A stretch of DNA of 64,000 nucleotides, taken from the NCBI RefSeq assembly GCF_036237315.1, contig NZ_CP108356.1:2108001-2172000 (forward strand), written 5' to 3'. This stretch comes from Streptomyces sp. NBC_01351. Its GTDB lineage: Bacteria; Actinomycetota; Actinomycetes; Streptomycetales; Streptomycetaceae. The first letter of the stretch is position 1, and each line of letters opens with the position of its first letter. Positions 35,241 through 45,340 of the stretch are shown here, one piece after another. The notes under the pieces were generated by a model. It had not been told where the DNA came from, made no database searches, and was given only the letters and a program-made list of their open reading frames with translations. Both the position numbers and the translations under genes were made by a program.

Positions 35241-38200
35241 CTACGGCAGCCAGCGCGCCGCCTGTTCCCGCGTGACCTTGGCCGCGTCGACCCACCAGTG
35301 CCCCGCCTGCTTGTCCCACTTCGCGCTCAGCAGGCGCTTCGCCTCGTCCTTCTGCGCGTACGGGACCTTGAGGTACAAGCGGCCGTCCCTGACCAGCCCC
35401 GGGTACACCTTGTCGGGCGTCTGCGCCCGCTGGGCCGGTATTTCCGGCGGCGCCGGAGCGGCTTGTTCCGCCGGGCGCCACGGCGCTCGTGCCGGGCGTT
35501 CCATGCGGGTGTGTTCCATGAGCTTCCGTACGCGATCGCACGAGGCAGGGTCGGTGTAGCGCATCATCAGGTCCGTCGGCCCGATGTTCGCGAGCAGGTT
35601 CTTCGAACCGTGCCAGAGCACCGAACCGTCGAGGATGAGGACCTTCTCGTGCATCCGGTCCCGGAACTCGACCCGGCAGCCAGCGGCCTCCAGTTGCTGG
35701 ACGAGCTCCCGGTGCCGCGCCACTCGGGAGGGTTCCTGCTGTTCTTCCGGTGGGCGGGTGAAGACCGTGGCCTGGATGCCGGCCGCAGTCCTCGGTCCGA
35801 GCAGTCGGGCCCATCGGCCCACCGGATCCCGGTCCATGAACGCGGAGTACAGCTCGATGCTGCGCTGCGCCCGTTCCACGTCCCACTCGACCGCGGCCTC
35901 GACCTCGCTGTGCTCGAAGAAGGCGGGCCTTACCAGGTCCTCCTCCGACAGGTGGGCCAGCTGGTCGGCGTCCAGGATGGGGATCAGCTGGTCGGCGGAG
36001 ATGGTCTGCGCGTGCGCCTCCAGGTGGTCGACCATCGCCAGGGCCTCGCTGTGCGGGGCCAGGTGCTTGCGCAGGAACGCGACGTCCGCCACGACGACCA
36101 GGTGGTCCTGGGCCCGGCTGAGGGCGACGTTGAGGAGGCGGCAGGTCTGTGAGGACAGCCCCGTGCCGCTGTAGAAGAAGCCGGGATCCTTTCCGGCGCC
36201 CGCGACCGTGTCGAGGAGCACGACGGGGCGCTGGCTGCCCTGGAACCGGTGGACGGTGTCGACCAGGCCGTCGTAGTCCTCCCCGAACCGGTGGGTGAGG
36301 CTGTTCCTGAGCGCCTTGACCTGCTCGCGGTACGGGGAGATGACGGCGAGCCGGTCGGTTGCCCGCTCCCCTTCGGGGACGTCCTGCCACTTGCGGCCGG
36401 GCAGGATGCCCTCGTACTGGAGTCCGCGGACGAGCTCGTGGATGACGGCGGCGTGGACGGCGTTCGTCATGTGAGGCTTGCGGCCGCCGCCGGGAATCCG
36501 GCGGCCGGAGGTGTCGATGAGGATCACCGGGGAGTCGATGAGCGGGGCGAACGGCAGACGGCTGGTGTTGCCGCGCCCGGTCTTGAGGGGCGCGTCCGGG
36601 TACGCCACCTCGTTCACGACCGCGCAGATCGGCTCCCGCATCCGGTATTGGGTGTCGAGCGCCACCAGGCGCGGGTCCTGGCGTACCCGCCCGGACGGGT
36701 CGACCAGTCCGGCGGCGTGGAAGGCGTCCCGCGCCGTCCACTCTCGCGAGTGGGCCTGTTCTTCCTCGCTCGCCTGCCGGTCCCCGTCGCCCTTGGTCAC
36801 GGCGGGGAGCTGGCGGAAGTCCCCGGCCACGATCACCCGCTTGCGGGCGAGGCCGGCGGCGAACCAGGCCGAGGGCAGGTTGACCATCCCGGCTTCGTCG
36901 ATCACCACGACGTCGGTCTCGTCGAGCAGTTTCCTCGACTGGACGGCCTTGGCCACGGTGGCTCCGAGCACCCGGCAGCGGGACCGGACCTCGTCGTGGA
37001 TGCGCTTGCGCTTTCGGTCGAGCTCGTCGAGTCGCACCTGGAGGGAGGCAGCGTTCTCGGCGACGGTCTCCCTGGGCGGGATCCCCACGACGGCGGCGTA
37101 GGCAGCGGGCAGGGCGCGGCGGGCTTCGGCTGCCTGTTGTCCACCCGCGGTATGGCGACGGGCCGCGCTCGCGACGACCTCCCTGGCCTGTGCCGCGCGG
37201 GACGCTTCGTCCGCCAGTGCGGAGTGGAGCTCTCGCAGTTTCGCGGCCCTTCGTTCCGCGAGAAAGCCTGTCGGCGGACCCACCTTGTCGATCGCCGACC
37301 GCAGCTGTGCGGCTTCCGCATCCGCTGCAAGCACCGTCCGGGCCGCTGCGGCCTGGTCGCGGCCGGCCGCGGCCGTCTCCCCCACGGCGGTGGCCAGGTC
37401 CGACTCCAGATCCCGTATCCGGTCGTGGAGGGCCAGCGCCGCTCTCGCGCCCTTGAGCTGGTCGGCCGCCGTGCTGATCTGCCGGTCGATGCTCTCCACG
37501 AGCAGGGCCGCGATCCTGCCCGGGTCGACCTGGTCTCCGTAGCGGCTGCGCAGCGACGGCAGGACGATGTTCCCGGCCCGCTGGACGATCCCCTCGGTAA
37601 AACCCTCCTCGTGCTCCAGGAGGGAACACATCCGCTCCAGGGCTTGATCCACCGCCACGTTCGTCGGAGCCAGGAAGAGGATCTTGAGCCCTTGGCGGAA
37701 GCTGCCCTCGACGATATGGCCGACGACGTCCGTCTTTCCGGTGCCGGGCGGTCCCCACAGGAACAGCACCTCACTGGCGAGCGCCTGCGCGACGGCGTCA
37801 CGTTGACGCGGGTTGAGCTGTAGCCCCGCCCAGTCCGCCACCCATTGACCCGGGCTCTCGGCACGGCCGGTGCGAGGGGTACCGCGGCCGACCAGCCAGC
37901 CCGCGTGCCCTGCGTCGATGGGACTGTCCTGTTGGCCGACGGCCTCCAGACGCTCGGAGAGGGCGGCCCAGTTGGACGAGTCGTCCTTGCGGATCTGGAT
38001 GGTGGTGGGCGCCGCCCCGAAGTCGGCTTTCGTCACGAGCCGTACGGTGCCGTCCGGGGCGCGCGAGGCCTCGGCCGGGTCCCAGGCCTTCCGGGAGCTG
38101 GCCGGCCGGGCGAGAACGGGAACACCGTCCAGACTGTCGTGCCAGTTCCGGCACTCGAAGAGATACTCGCGGGCCCCTTCGGAGTACGAAAGGAGCCGCC

Positions 38201-38318
38201 CTTTGGAGAGCTCGACCTTCACGGCACCCTCGGCGTCGTTCCGGTGCTCCGCGAGGATCTCGGCGCGCACCGCCGTCAGAAACTCCGCAACGGGATATGG
38301 ACGCTCCGTATCGGTCAT
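35241..38318 (-). CDS. SF1 (COG1112-type) helicase fused to phospholipase-D nuclease, Mokosh II-like
   Basis: A 1025-aa protein; the ATG is chosen for GGGGGAG eight bases upstream. Walker A LWGPPGTGKTD lies near residue 185, followed by a 150-residue Ala/Arg/Glu-rich insert that should form a coiled coil, then VVIDEAGMVN, GDFRQLPAV and TVHRFQGSQRP, the AAA_11/AAA_12 helicase halves. Near residue 880 a PLD motif HEKVLILDGSVLWHGSKN (HxKxxxxD, GSxN) appears once, so two chains would form the active site. The end (YLKVPYAQKDEAKRLLSAKWDKQ) is a DUF5710-type domain. Helicase-PLD fusions are the hallmark of the Mokosh type II antiphage protein; PLD is also the DISARM DrmC fold. It probably acts on phage nucleic acid. 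Confidence 0.85.
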   Translation of the reverse strand: MTDTERPYPVAEFLTAVRAEILAEHRNDAEGAVKVELSKGRLLSYSEGAREYLFECRNWHDSLDGVPVLARPASSRKAWDPAEASRAPDGTVRLVTKADFGAAPTTIQIRKDDSSNWAALSERLEAVGQQDSPIDAGHAGWLVGRGTPRTGRAESPGQWVADWAGLQLNPRQRDAVAQALASEVLFLWGPPGTGKTDVVGHIVEGSFRQGLKILFLAPTNVAVDQALERMCSLLEHEEGFTEGIVQRAGNIVLPSLRSRYGDQVDPGRIAALLVESIDRQISTAADQLKGARAALALHDRIRDLESDLATAVGETAAAGRDQAAAARTVLAADAEAAQLRSAIDKVGPPTGFLAERRAAKLRELHSALADEASRAAQAREVVASAARRHTAGGQQAAEARRALPAAYAAVVGIPPRETVAENAASLQVRLDELDRKRKRIHDEVRSRCRVLGATVAKAVQSRKLLDETDVVVIDEAGMVNLPSAWFAAGLARKRVIVAGDFRQLPAVTKGDGDRQASEEEQAHSREWTARDAFHAAGLVDPSGRVRQDPRLVALDTQYRMREPICAVVNEVAYPDAPLKTGRGNTSRLPFAPLIDSPVILIDTSGRRIPGGGRKPHMTNAVHAAVIHELVRGLQYEGILPGRKWQDVPEGERATDRLAVISPYREQVKALRNSLTHRFGEDYDGLVDTVHRFQGSQRPVVLLDTVAGAGKDPGFFYSGTGLSSQTCRLLNVALSRAQDHLVVVADVAFLRKHLAPHSEALAMVDHLEAHAQTISADQLIPILDADQLAHLSEEDLVRPAFFEHSEVEAAVEWDVERAQRSIELYSAFMDRDPVGRWARLLGPRTAAGIQATVFTRPPEEQQEPSRVARHRELVQQLEAAGCRVEFRDRMHEKVLILDGSVLWHGSKNLLANIGPTDLMMRYTDPASCDRVRKLMEHTRMERPARAPWRPAEQAAPAPPEIPAQRAQTPDKVYPGLVRDGRLYLKVPYAQKDEAKRLLSAKWDKQAGHWWVDAAKVTREQAARWLP

Positions 38319-38470
38319 GTGTACCGCTCCCCCAAGATCACCACACAGGTGCAAAGACTGTACGAGGATCCGTTGCCGACCGGCGGGCATCGGACGGGCA
38401 CCGGCCACGCACTGGCCGGAATCAGTGGCTGGCCTGCATACCCAGGAACGATGTCGTCAGGTCCGTATAC

Positions 38471-38488
38471 CGTTGAGCCAGCTCAACG
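38471..38488. promoter_or_regulatory. Palindrome in the divergent promoter of the two helicase genes
   Basis: CGTTGAGC-CA-GCTCAACG has 8-bp arms with a 2-base centre. It lies in the 197-bp gap between the helicase-PLD gene (minus) and the large helicase gene (plus), 28 bases before the GTG at 38516. It could be the binding site of a regulator of both genes. No -10/-35 pair is convincing. Confidence 0.45.
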
Positions 38489-38515
38489 ACCTGGTACGAA
38501 GCAGAGGAGAACGTC

Positions 38516-41500
38516 GTGAGGCCCACGCTGGCCGCCGCGCAGTTGCGGGGCAGTCTCACCCAGTACCTCACGACGACCTACGCGCTCACCGACGAGGACA
38601 CCCGCCGGGCATTGGAGCGGTTTTTGGAGCATCCGGAGAGCGGGATGTTCCGCGGTCCCTACCTGCGGATCAGGACTCCCTTCCACAAGGCCGCGGCCGG
38701 GTGGGAGAAGCACCTGGAGTGGGACCCGGGATTCACCCCCTACCGGCACCAGGCGAAGGCGTACGAGCGACTGAGTACGCTCCACGGGCCGGCATTGCCG
38801 ACTCTGGTCACGACGGGGACGGGGTCCGGGAAGACCGAGTCCTTCCTCGTTCCCGTTCTTGACCATTGCCGCCGTGAGAAGGCCCTCGGCCGCGGCGGGA
38901 TCAAGGCCGTGCTGCTTTACCCGATGAACGCGCTCGCCTCCGACCAGGCCGGCCGGATCGGCGACTACCTCGCGCAGCCGGAACTGGCCCAAGTGACGGC
39001 CGGGCTCTACATCGGCGACCGCCCGGACACGGACTTCCGCCGGGTGATGACCCGGCGCGAGGACATGCGGCAGTCTCCTCCCGACCTGCTGATCACGAAC
39101 TACAAGATGCTCGACCTTCTGCTCCAGCGGAGCGAGGACCGAGCGCTGTGGCAGGACTCCCGGATCCAGTACGTGGTGCTGGACGAGTTCCACACCTACG
39201 ACGGGGCGCAGGGTACGGACGTCGCCATGCTGCTGCGCCGCCTGGCGATGACCACGGGCCAGAGCGAGCCCGGGCGTCCTCTCGGTTCGATCTGCCCGGT
39301 GGCGACGTCGGCGACCCTCGGAGAAGCCGGGCCCGGAGCCGAGCCCGGCGGCATCCTGGAGGTGGCCGCGCAGGTCTTCGGGATGCCGTTCCCCTCGGAC
39401 GCAGTGGTGGGCGAGGAACGGATGACGCCCGAGCAGTTCACCGGACCGGTGAACTACGCGCTGCCGGAGCCGCCTTCTCCCGAGGAGGTCATCGCCTGCT
39501 CGGGCGGCCCCGATGTGGTGTCGCGTCCGGACAAGCTCGATCTCAACGCCCTGGCAGCACGGATGCTGGGCCAGCAGGGTTTGTCCGCCTTCGAGATCGG
39601 GCGACTGCTCAAGCAGCACGACTTCACCCAAGGGGTGTTGTCCCTCCTCGACGGGGATCCCCTCAGTGAATGGGAACTCCGCGACCGGCTGGGCCGGTTC
39701 GGTTACGCCTGGGGCCGGACCGCCCGGGAGAATCCCCGTCTTGCCCTCGCAGCCCTCGCGCGGTTCGTGGCCCTGCTGTCCGCCGCTCGCGATCCGGAGT
39801 CGGACGAGCGCCGCCCGCGCCCCCTGCTCCATGTGGAGACTCACCTGTGGGTCCGGCCCGTTGGTCGGATCCTGCGCGGAGTCGGTCCTGGCAAGCCCGA
39901 GTTCCACTGGTACGAGGACGATCGCGCGCGCCGTTCGGCCCTGCCCGTGGTGCCCGCCGACGGCGGCGAGGAGCCCGAGACCGCTCAGATCGGGCAGGTG
40001 ACCCGCTCGCACCGGGCGCAGTCCGCGATCGGTGCGGACACCACGGTCCGGCAGGCGAGCGTGCGGCTGCCCGCCGTGTACTGCCGCAACTGCGGTCGTT
40101 CCGGCTGGGCGGCCATCTCCCCGGAGGCCGATCCCCAGCAGCTCGTCATGGCTCACGACAAGATCTGGCGCGCCAGTGTCGGCCGGGACAAACGGCGGGT
40201 CCGGTACTTCATCGCCGCCACTTCCGCGGAGCAGCAGGACACGCTCGCGGCGATCAGCCAGTCCCGCCCCGCGACGGCCGGGGGGCAGCTGCCGGCACTG
40301 ATCCTGGACGGCGCGCAGGGCACGTACCGACTGCCGGTGATCCAGGACGAGGGGCACCTGCAGGACGCCTGCTTCGTCCTGGCGATCACCGAGAAGAAGG
40401 CCGCCGACAAAGCCGCCGTCGATCAGCGCTGCCCGGCCTGCGACACCGACAACGCCATGCGCTTCCTGGGCACGCGCCTGGCGGCCCTGGCGGCGGCGAC
40501 GGTGACCCAGCTCTTCACCGGGCAGGAGGTCGCGCTCGAAGCGGAGGAGCGTAAGACCCTCCTGTTCAACGACTCGACCCAGGATGCCGCCCACCGTGCG
40601 GGCTACGTGGCGAACCGCTCGTTCACGTTCTCGCTGCGCTCGCTGCTCGCGCGCAACCTGGACGAGTCCGGCCGGCCCGTGGCCCTCAACGACCTGATCG
40701 GCAACGTCCTCGACTCCGTCGAGGACCCGCAGGCCCTTGCCGCCGTCGTGCCGCCCGACCTGTACGACGAGCCCGGTGTGGACCGTCTGCTCTCCGGGCG
40801 GGGCACGGGTGACCTGCGGACCTGGAAACTCATCGGGGAACGGCTCGCCTTCGCCACCGTCATGGAGTTCGGGCTCCGCTCCCGGCAGGGCCGGACCCTG
40901 GAGCTGACCCGGACGGCAGCCGCCGAGGTCGTCATCGAGGACCAGCACCGGGTCACGATGCTGGCGCGTGACGTCCACATGACCCTGCCTGGGCAGATGC
41001 TCGGCACCGGCCTGCCGACTTCCGAGCGCTATCTGGCTTTCGTACGCGGACTGCTGGAGCGGGTTCGGCTGCGGGGAGGGCTCCGGCACCGCTGGCTGGA
41101 GCCCTGGATGAAGGACGCCGGGGTGACCCGGTTCAAGATCTGGGGCGGCCGGCCCGACGGGATGCCGGCATTCCCCGACAGCGTGGCCGCGCCACGGTTC
41201 CTGCTCGACGGCGAGAAGGGCAGGTCCGACTTCGACTCGATGACGGCCAAGGCCGGCTGGTACCAGGACTGGGCTCGCCGCTGTCTCGGGCTCGACGCTC
41301 CCGGGGCGGCCGAGTACCTGCGCAGGCTGCTTCCCGTACTCGTCGACGAGGGCCTCCTGGCGGTGCGCACGGCGCACGACCGGGCGACCAAGGTCTACGG
41401 CCTGCAGCCCGGCCATGTCGAGGTACGGCTGCTCGAGGACGACATCGTCAACAAGGCCTTCGTCTCCTGCGAAGCATGCGGCTGGCAGCAAGTGGTGCAC

Positions 41501-44500
41501 CCGTCCCGGCGTACCCGCTGGTACGGCCACCCCTGCCCCCGGTACCGGTGCCGCGGCCAGATCACCGCACCGCAGCCGGGCCCGGCCACCCTGTCGTCGT
41601 CCGGTGCCACTAGCTTCGGTGGCCCGCGGCCCCGCGACTACCGCGATGACTACTACCGGCACCTGTACCGGACGGGCGGCACCTTCAGGGTGGTCACGGC
41701 CGAACACACCGGCATGCTCACCCGGCCCCAGCGCGAGCGGGTGGAGCGGACCTTCCGCGACGGCACCCACTACACCGACCCGAACGTGCTCTCCTGCACC
41801 CCCACGCTGGAACTCGGCATCGACATCGGGGACCTGTCCGCCGTCCTGCTGGGATCGCTCCCGAAGGGCCCGGCCAACTACGTGCAGCGAGCGGGCCGCG
41901 CCGGCCGCAAGACCGGCAACGCCCTGGTGGTGGCCTTCGGTGGCCGTCGCGCGCGTGACCTGTACTACCTCGACGAGCCGCGGGAGATGATCGCCGGGGA
42001 CATCGTGCCGCCCGGCTGCTACCTCTCCGCCGTGGAGATCCTGCGCCGCCAGTACACGGCCCATCTCTTGGACCTGGCGGCCCCTGGCCGACTCACCACG
42101 AACGACGGCGAGCAGCTCCAGCCGGCTCCGCGGCTGGTGTCGGCACTGTTCGGCAGCACGGCCTGGTGCCAGGAGCTGGCGGACGCGGCCCTCGCACACG
42201 GCGCCACGCTTGTCGAAGCCTTCCTGGCGCTCTTCCCGTCGCTCCCGGGACGGCCGGACACCGGAGTCTCCGACCAGGCCGCCGAGGAGCTGCGGAAGTA
42301 TGCGTGCGGCGGGATCGTACGGGCGCTCCAGGAGGCCGAAGAGGAGTGGACCGGCCGCGGTGAGGAGCTCCGGCGCCGAATCCGCGCCATCGACACGGCC
42401 ATGGACCAGCTCGTGCGCAGCGATCCCGAGCAGGAACGGGAATGGCGCGAGTTGCGTGCCGAGCGCTACGCGACCGGCAATCTGCTGCGTGACCTCAACC
42501 AGACCAGTGCTCACGGGGCCCTCGTCGAGCTGGGGCTGCTTCCCAACTACACCCTCTCGGACACCACCACCCAACTGGAGGCCACGCTCTACTGGACCGA
42601 GCAGCCCGAGACCGAGGGGGCCAAGAAGACGTACCACAGCGAGGTCCGTGACTACGAGCGCTCACGCCGGTCGGCTCTTTCGGAGCTGGCGCCCGGCAAC
42701 AGCTTCTACGTCAACGGCTACAAGCACGTGGTCCGGGCCTTGGACATCGGCAGCCCGGAGCGTCGCGCCTGGTCGGTGTGGCGGCTGTGTCCCGCATGTG
42801 GCTACGCCCGTACGGAGAACGCACAGGCCGATGCATCGCCCTGCCCCCGGTGCGGTGGCCGCGAGATCGCGGACGCGGGCTGTGTCCAGCGCGTGCTGGA
42901 ACCGAAGCGGGTCATGTCACGCGACAAGCGGGACGACGCCCGGGTCCGTGACGACAAGGACGAGCGCGACAGCAAGAGGTACGCGGTTCTGACGACCGTG
43001 GACGTCGACCCCGTACACCTGGCATCGGGCTCCTGGCGTCACGACACCGCCGTCTTCGGCGTCGACTTCACCCGCCATGCGGTCGTACGCACGCTCAACC
43101 TGGGGCTCGACCGCCAGGACGGGAGCAGCACCGTGCCCCTGGCCGGGGCGGACGTGCGCATCAACCCGTTCTATGTCTGCACGAGTTGTGGAGGTGCCAC
43201 CTCCGAGGGGCGCCCGGTCGTCGACCACCACCAGGACGCCCTCACCGAGTCAGTGGCGGCGGCGACGAAGGCCAGCGCCCATCACCAGCTGTGGTGCCCG
43301 CGTCGCAAGGTCCGTACGAGCAGCCCGGAAGGTCAGGGGAAGGGGGAGGACGTGCCCCTGTTGCTGGCCCACGAACTGACCACGGAGGCCGTCCGGATCC
43401 TTCTTCCCGCATCGGTGGCGCGTGTCAAGGAGCGTCTGGCGTCCTTCACGGCCGCTCTCTTCGTCGGCATAGCCGCACGGTACGGCGGCGACCCGGACCA
43501 CATCGACATCACCGCCGCGTCCATGCCGGACGGTCACGACCCTGAGTGGCCCCGCCGATTCCTCGTCGTCTACGACCGGCTGCCCGGCGGTACCGGCTAC
43601 CTGCACCGCCTCGCCACCTCAGACGGCTTCCGCGAGGTCCTGACCAAGGCTCGCGAGGTGATCGACAGCTGCCCCTGTATCGAAAAGGGCCTCGACGGCT
43701 GTCACCGCTGCCTGCTGCGCCGCGTGCCGGCCAGCGACTACGACAAGGTCAGCCGCAACGAGGTCCGCCAGATGTTCGACGAGCTGCTGGGAGCCGACGG
43801 CAATGACTGGGCCACCTCACCGGTGGCGGACACCCACCAGATCCCGCTGGAACAGCAGGCCGAGAGCGATCTGGAGGTCATGTTCATGGAGACCTTGGGC
43901 GAATGGGCCCAGCAGCCCTCGGCCAAGGCCAGCGCGGACGCCTACACGACCACAGCCGGAACGTACTCGCTGGACCTGCGACTGACCGGCACCGACGGGG
44001 CCACTGTCAGCTGGCGGGTCTCCCAGCAGCGGGTCCTGGACGGCACCCGTCCCGACGTCCTCTTCGAACGCACGGATGCACCCGGTCCGCGAATCGCGCT
44101 CTACCTCGACGGGTACGAGTTCCACGCCGGTCCCAAGCACAAGGACAGGCTGGCCGACGACGCCGTCAAGCGAACGCGTTTGCGCGCCGACGGCGTTCGG
44201 GTCTTCCAACTCACTTACTACGACGTGAAGGAATGGCGGACCCGCGTCCGCGACACGGGATACGCCAGCGCGGGGCCGGAGAACCCGGTCTGGGTGCCGT
44301 ACGGCGAGCAGGGGCAGAAGCGTGCGCGCGACTACTACGCAGGCGTGCACGGCGGCCTCCCGGGCGAGCTGTCGGCCACGCTGTGGGTGAATCCGGCGGA
44401 GCTTCTGCTCGCTCATCTGCGCGCCCCGCAAGCTGCCTTGTGGCAGCGACGCGCCGAGGCCTCCCTTGCCGGGTTGCTTGGCGCCGGAGCCCGGATCGCC

Positions 44501-45340
44501 GCACTGGATCCGCAAGCGGTCGGGCAGCAGCTCCTCTCAGCTCTTCGGGGTGGCACTCCGCAGGGGCCCAAGGGTCCGGTGCAGGTGCTGTCGGCCTTCG
44601 ACGCCGCAGGCTGTGTCGTGGCAGCTGCGGCGGACGGCCGTCATCGGCCACCCGTGTGGACTGCGCTGACGCTGCTCGACGACAGCGACCGGGTGTGGTC
44701 GGACGAGAGCGGACACAAGCGACGGTGGCAGGGCTGGCTCTACTGGAGCAATGTGCTGCAGTTCCTGGAGCACGGCGGTGGTGACAGCGCACAGTTGACG
44801 ACCAGTCTGCTGGACGGCTTCAGCACCGAAGGCCTCACCGTCACAGGTGGTGCGGGCTGGCTCGAATCCCAGCGGGCCGAGCGTGCGGTATCCGAAGCGG
44901 ACAGCCCCCGCGGAATCGCTGAAGAAGGGCCTCAGCCGGCCGTGCCGGTCTCTCAGCCGCCTCGGCCCTCCGAGTCCGGTCGCAACGCCCTTTGGGAACA
45001 GGTACTGGAGTTCCTCGACCCCGAGGAACCCGGGTTGCTTCCCCTCACCCAAGGGCTCTTCGCGCTCGGAGTGGCGCCGCCGGACGCCGGCTACGAGCTG
45101 GACGAGCACGGCTGGATGGCGGAACTCGCCTGGCCCAGCGCCCGAATGGCCGTCGTGACGGCCCACCGGTCGGCCGGCGGGGAACGGGACCACGACGCGG
45201 AGGACCGGGACAGGGCCTTCACGGCGGCGGGATGGTGGATCAGCACGGCCGCTTCCTCCTCGCCCCGGGACATCGCGAACCTCCTCGCTGCGGCAGAGGG
45301 TAACGACACGGACACGAACGACGGAGACCAGCAGCGATGA
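38516..45340 (+). CDS. Giant DEAD-box helicase with DUF1998/zinc clusters and C-terminal Vsr-like nuclease (DrmA/DrmB-like fusion)
   Basis: A 2274-aa protein; GTG with AGAGGAGA upstream. Residues about 70-260: helicase lobe 1 (YRHQAKAYERL, TGTGSGKTES, LDEFHTYDGAQG). Several Cys pairs follow (CRNCG near 520, CPACD near 638, CEACGW near 985). Lobe 2 is near residue 1090-1130 (TPTLELGIDIGDLS, QRAGRAGRKTG). DUF1998-type zinc parts follow (CPACG, CPRCGG, CTSCGG, then CPCIE and GCHRCLLRR near 1725), as in COG1205 YprA helicases. Near 1845-1905, RPDVLFE and LYLDGYEFHA, then GVRVFQLTYYDV, fit a Vsr/DUF559-like endonuclease. DISARM has DrmA (helicase) and DrmB (DUF1998) as separate genes. Its stop overlaps the next start by four bases. 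Confidence 0.85.
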   Translation: MRPTLAAAQLRGSLTQYLTTTYALTDEDTRRALERFLEHPESGMFRGPYLRIRTPFHKAAAGWEKHLEWDPGFTPYRHQAKAYERLSTLHGPALPTLVTTGTGSGKTESFLVPVLDHCRREKALGRGGIKAVLLYPMNALASDQAGRIGDYLAQPELAQVTAGLYIGDRPDTDFRRVMTRREDMRQSPPDLLITNYKMLDLLLQRSEDRALWQDSRIQYVVLDEFHTYDGAQGTDVAMLLRRLAMTTGQSEPGRPLGSICPVATSATLGEAGPGAEPGGILEVAAQVFGMPFPSDAVVGEERMTPEQFTGPVNYALPEPPSPEEVIACSGGPDVVSRPDKLDLNALAARMLGQQGLSAFEIGRLLKQHDFTQGVLSLLDGDPLSEWELRDRLGRFGYAWGRTARENPRLALAALARFVALLSAARDPESDERRPRPLLHVETHLWVRPVGRILRGVGPGKPEFHWYEDDRARRSALPVVPADGGEEPETAQIGQVTRSHRAQSAIGADTTVRQASVRLPAVYCRNCGRSGWAAISPEADPQQLVMAHDKIWRASVGRDKRRVRYFIAATSAEQQDTLAAISQSRPATAGGQLPALILDGAQGTYRLPVIQDEGHLQDACFVLAITEKKAADKAAVDQRCPACDTDNAMRFLGTRLAALAAATVTQLFTGQEVALEAEERKTLLFNDSTQDAAHRAGYVANRSFTFSLRSLLARNLDESGRPVALNDLIGNVLDSVEDPQALAAVVPPDLYDEPGVDRLLSGRGTGDLRTWKLIGERLAFATVMEFGLRSRQGRTLELTRTAAAEVVIEDQHRVTMLARDVHMTLPGQMLGTGLPTSERYLAFVRGLLERVRLRGGLRHRWLEPWMKDAGVTRFKIWGGRPDGMPAFPDSVAAPRFLLDGEKGRSDFDSMTAKAGWYQDWARRCLGLDAPGAAEYLRRLLPVLVDEGLLAVRTAHDRATKVYGLQPGHVEVRLLEDDIVNKAFVSCEACGWQQVVHPSRRTRWYGHPCPRYRCRGQITAPQPGPATLSSSGATSFGGPRPRDYRDDYYRHLYRTGGTFRVVTAEHTGMLTRPQRERVERTFRDGTHYTDPNVLSCTPTLELGIDIGDLSAVLLGSLPKGPANYVQRAGRAGRKTGNALVVAFGGRRARDLYYLDEPREMIAGDIVPPGCYLSAVEILRRQYTAHLLDLAAPGRLTTNDGEQLQPAPRLVSALFGSTAWCQELADAALAHGATLVEAFLALFPSLPGRPDTGVSDQAAEELRKYACGGIVRALQEAEEEWTGRGEELRRRIRAIDTAMDQLVRSDPEQEREWRELRAERYATGNLLRDLNQTSAHGALVELGLLPNYTLSDTTTQLEATLYWTEQPETEGAKKTYHSEVRDYERSRRSALSELAPGNSFYVNGYKHVVRALDIGSPERRAWSVWRLCPACGYARTENAQADASPCPRCGGREIADAGCVQRVLEPKRVMSRDKRDDARVRDDKDERDSKRYAVLTTVDVDPVHLASGSWRHDTAVFGVDFTRHAVVRTLNLGLDRQDGSSTVPLAGADVRINPFYVCTSCGGATSEGRPVVDHHQDALTESVAAATKASAHHQLWCPRRKVRTSSPEGQGKGEDVPLLLAHELTTEAVRILLPASVARVKERLASFTAALFVGIAARYGGDPDHIDITAASMPDGHDPEWPRRFLVVYDRLPGGTGYLHRLATSDGFREVLTKAREVIDSCPCIEKGLDGCHRCLLRRVPASDYDKVSRNEVRQMFDELLGADGNDWATSPVADTHQIPLEQQAESDLEVMFMETLGEWAQQPSAKASADAYTTTAGTYSLDLRLTGTDGATVSWRVSQQRVLDGTRPDVLFERTDAPGPRIALYLDGYEFHAGPKHKDRLADDAVKRTRLRADGVRVFQLTYYDVKEWRTRVRDTGYASAGPENPVWVPYGEQGQKRARDYYAGVHGGLPGELSATLWVNPAELLLAHLRAPQAALWQRRAEASLAGLLGAGARIAALDPQAVGQQLLSALRGGTPQGPKGPVQVLSAFDAAGCVVAAAADGRHRPPVWTALTLLDDSDRVWSDESGHKRRWQGWLYWSNVLQFLEHGGGDSAQLTTSLLDGFSTEGLTVTGGAGWLESQRAERAVSEADSPRGIAEEGPQPAVPVSQPPRPSESGRNALWEQVLEFLDPEEPGLLPLTQGLFALGVAPPDAGYELDEHGWMAELAWPSARMAVVTAHRSAGGERDHDAEDRDRAFTAAGWWISTAASSSPRDIANLLAAAEGNDTDTNDGDQQR

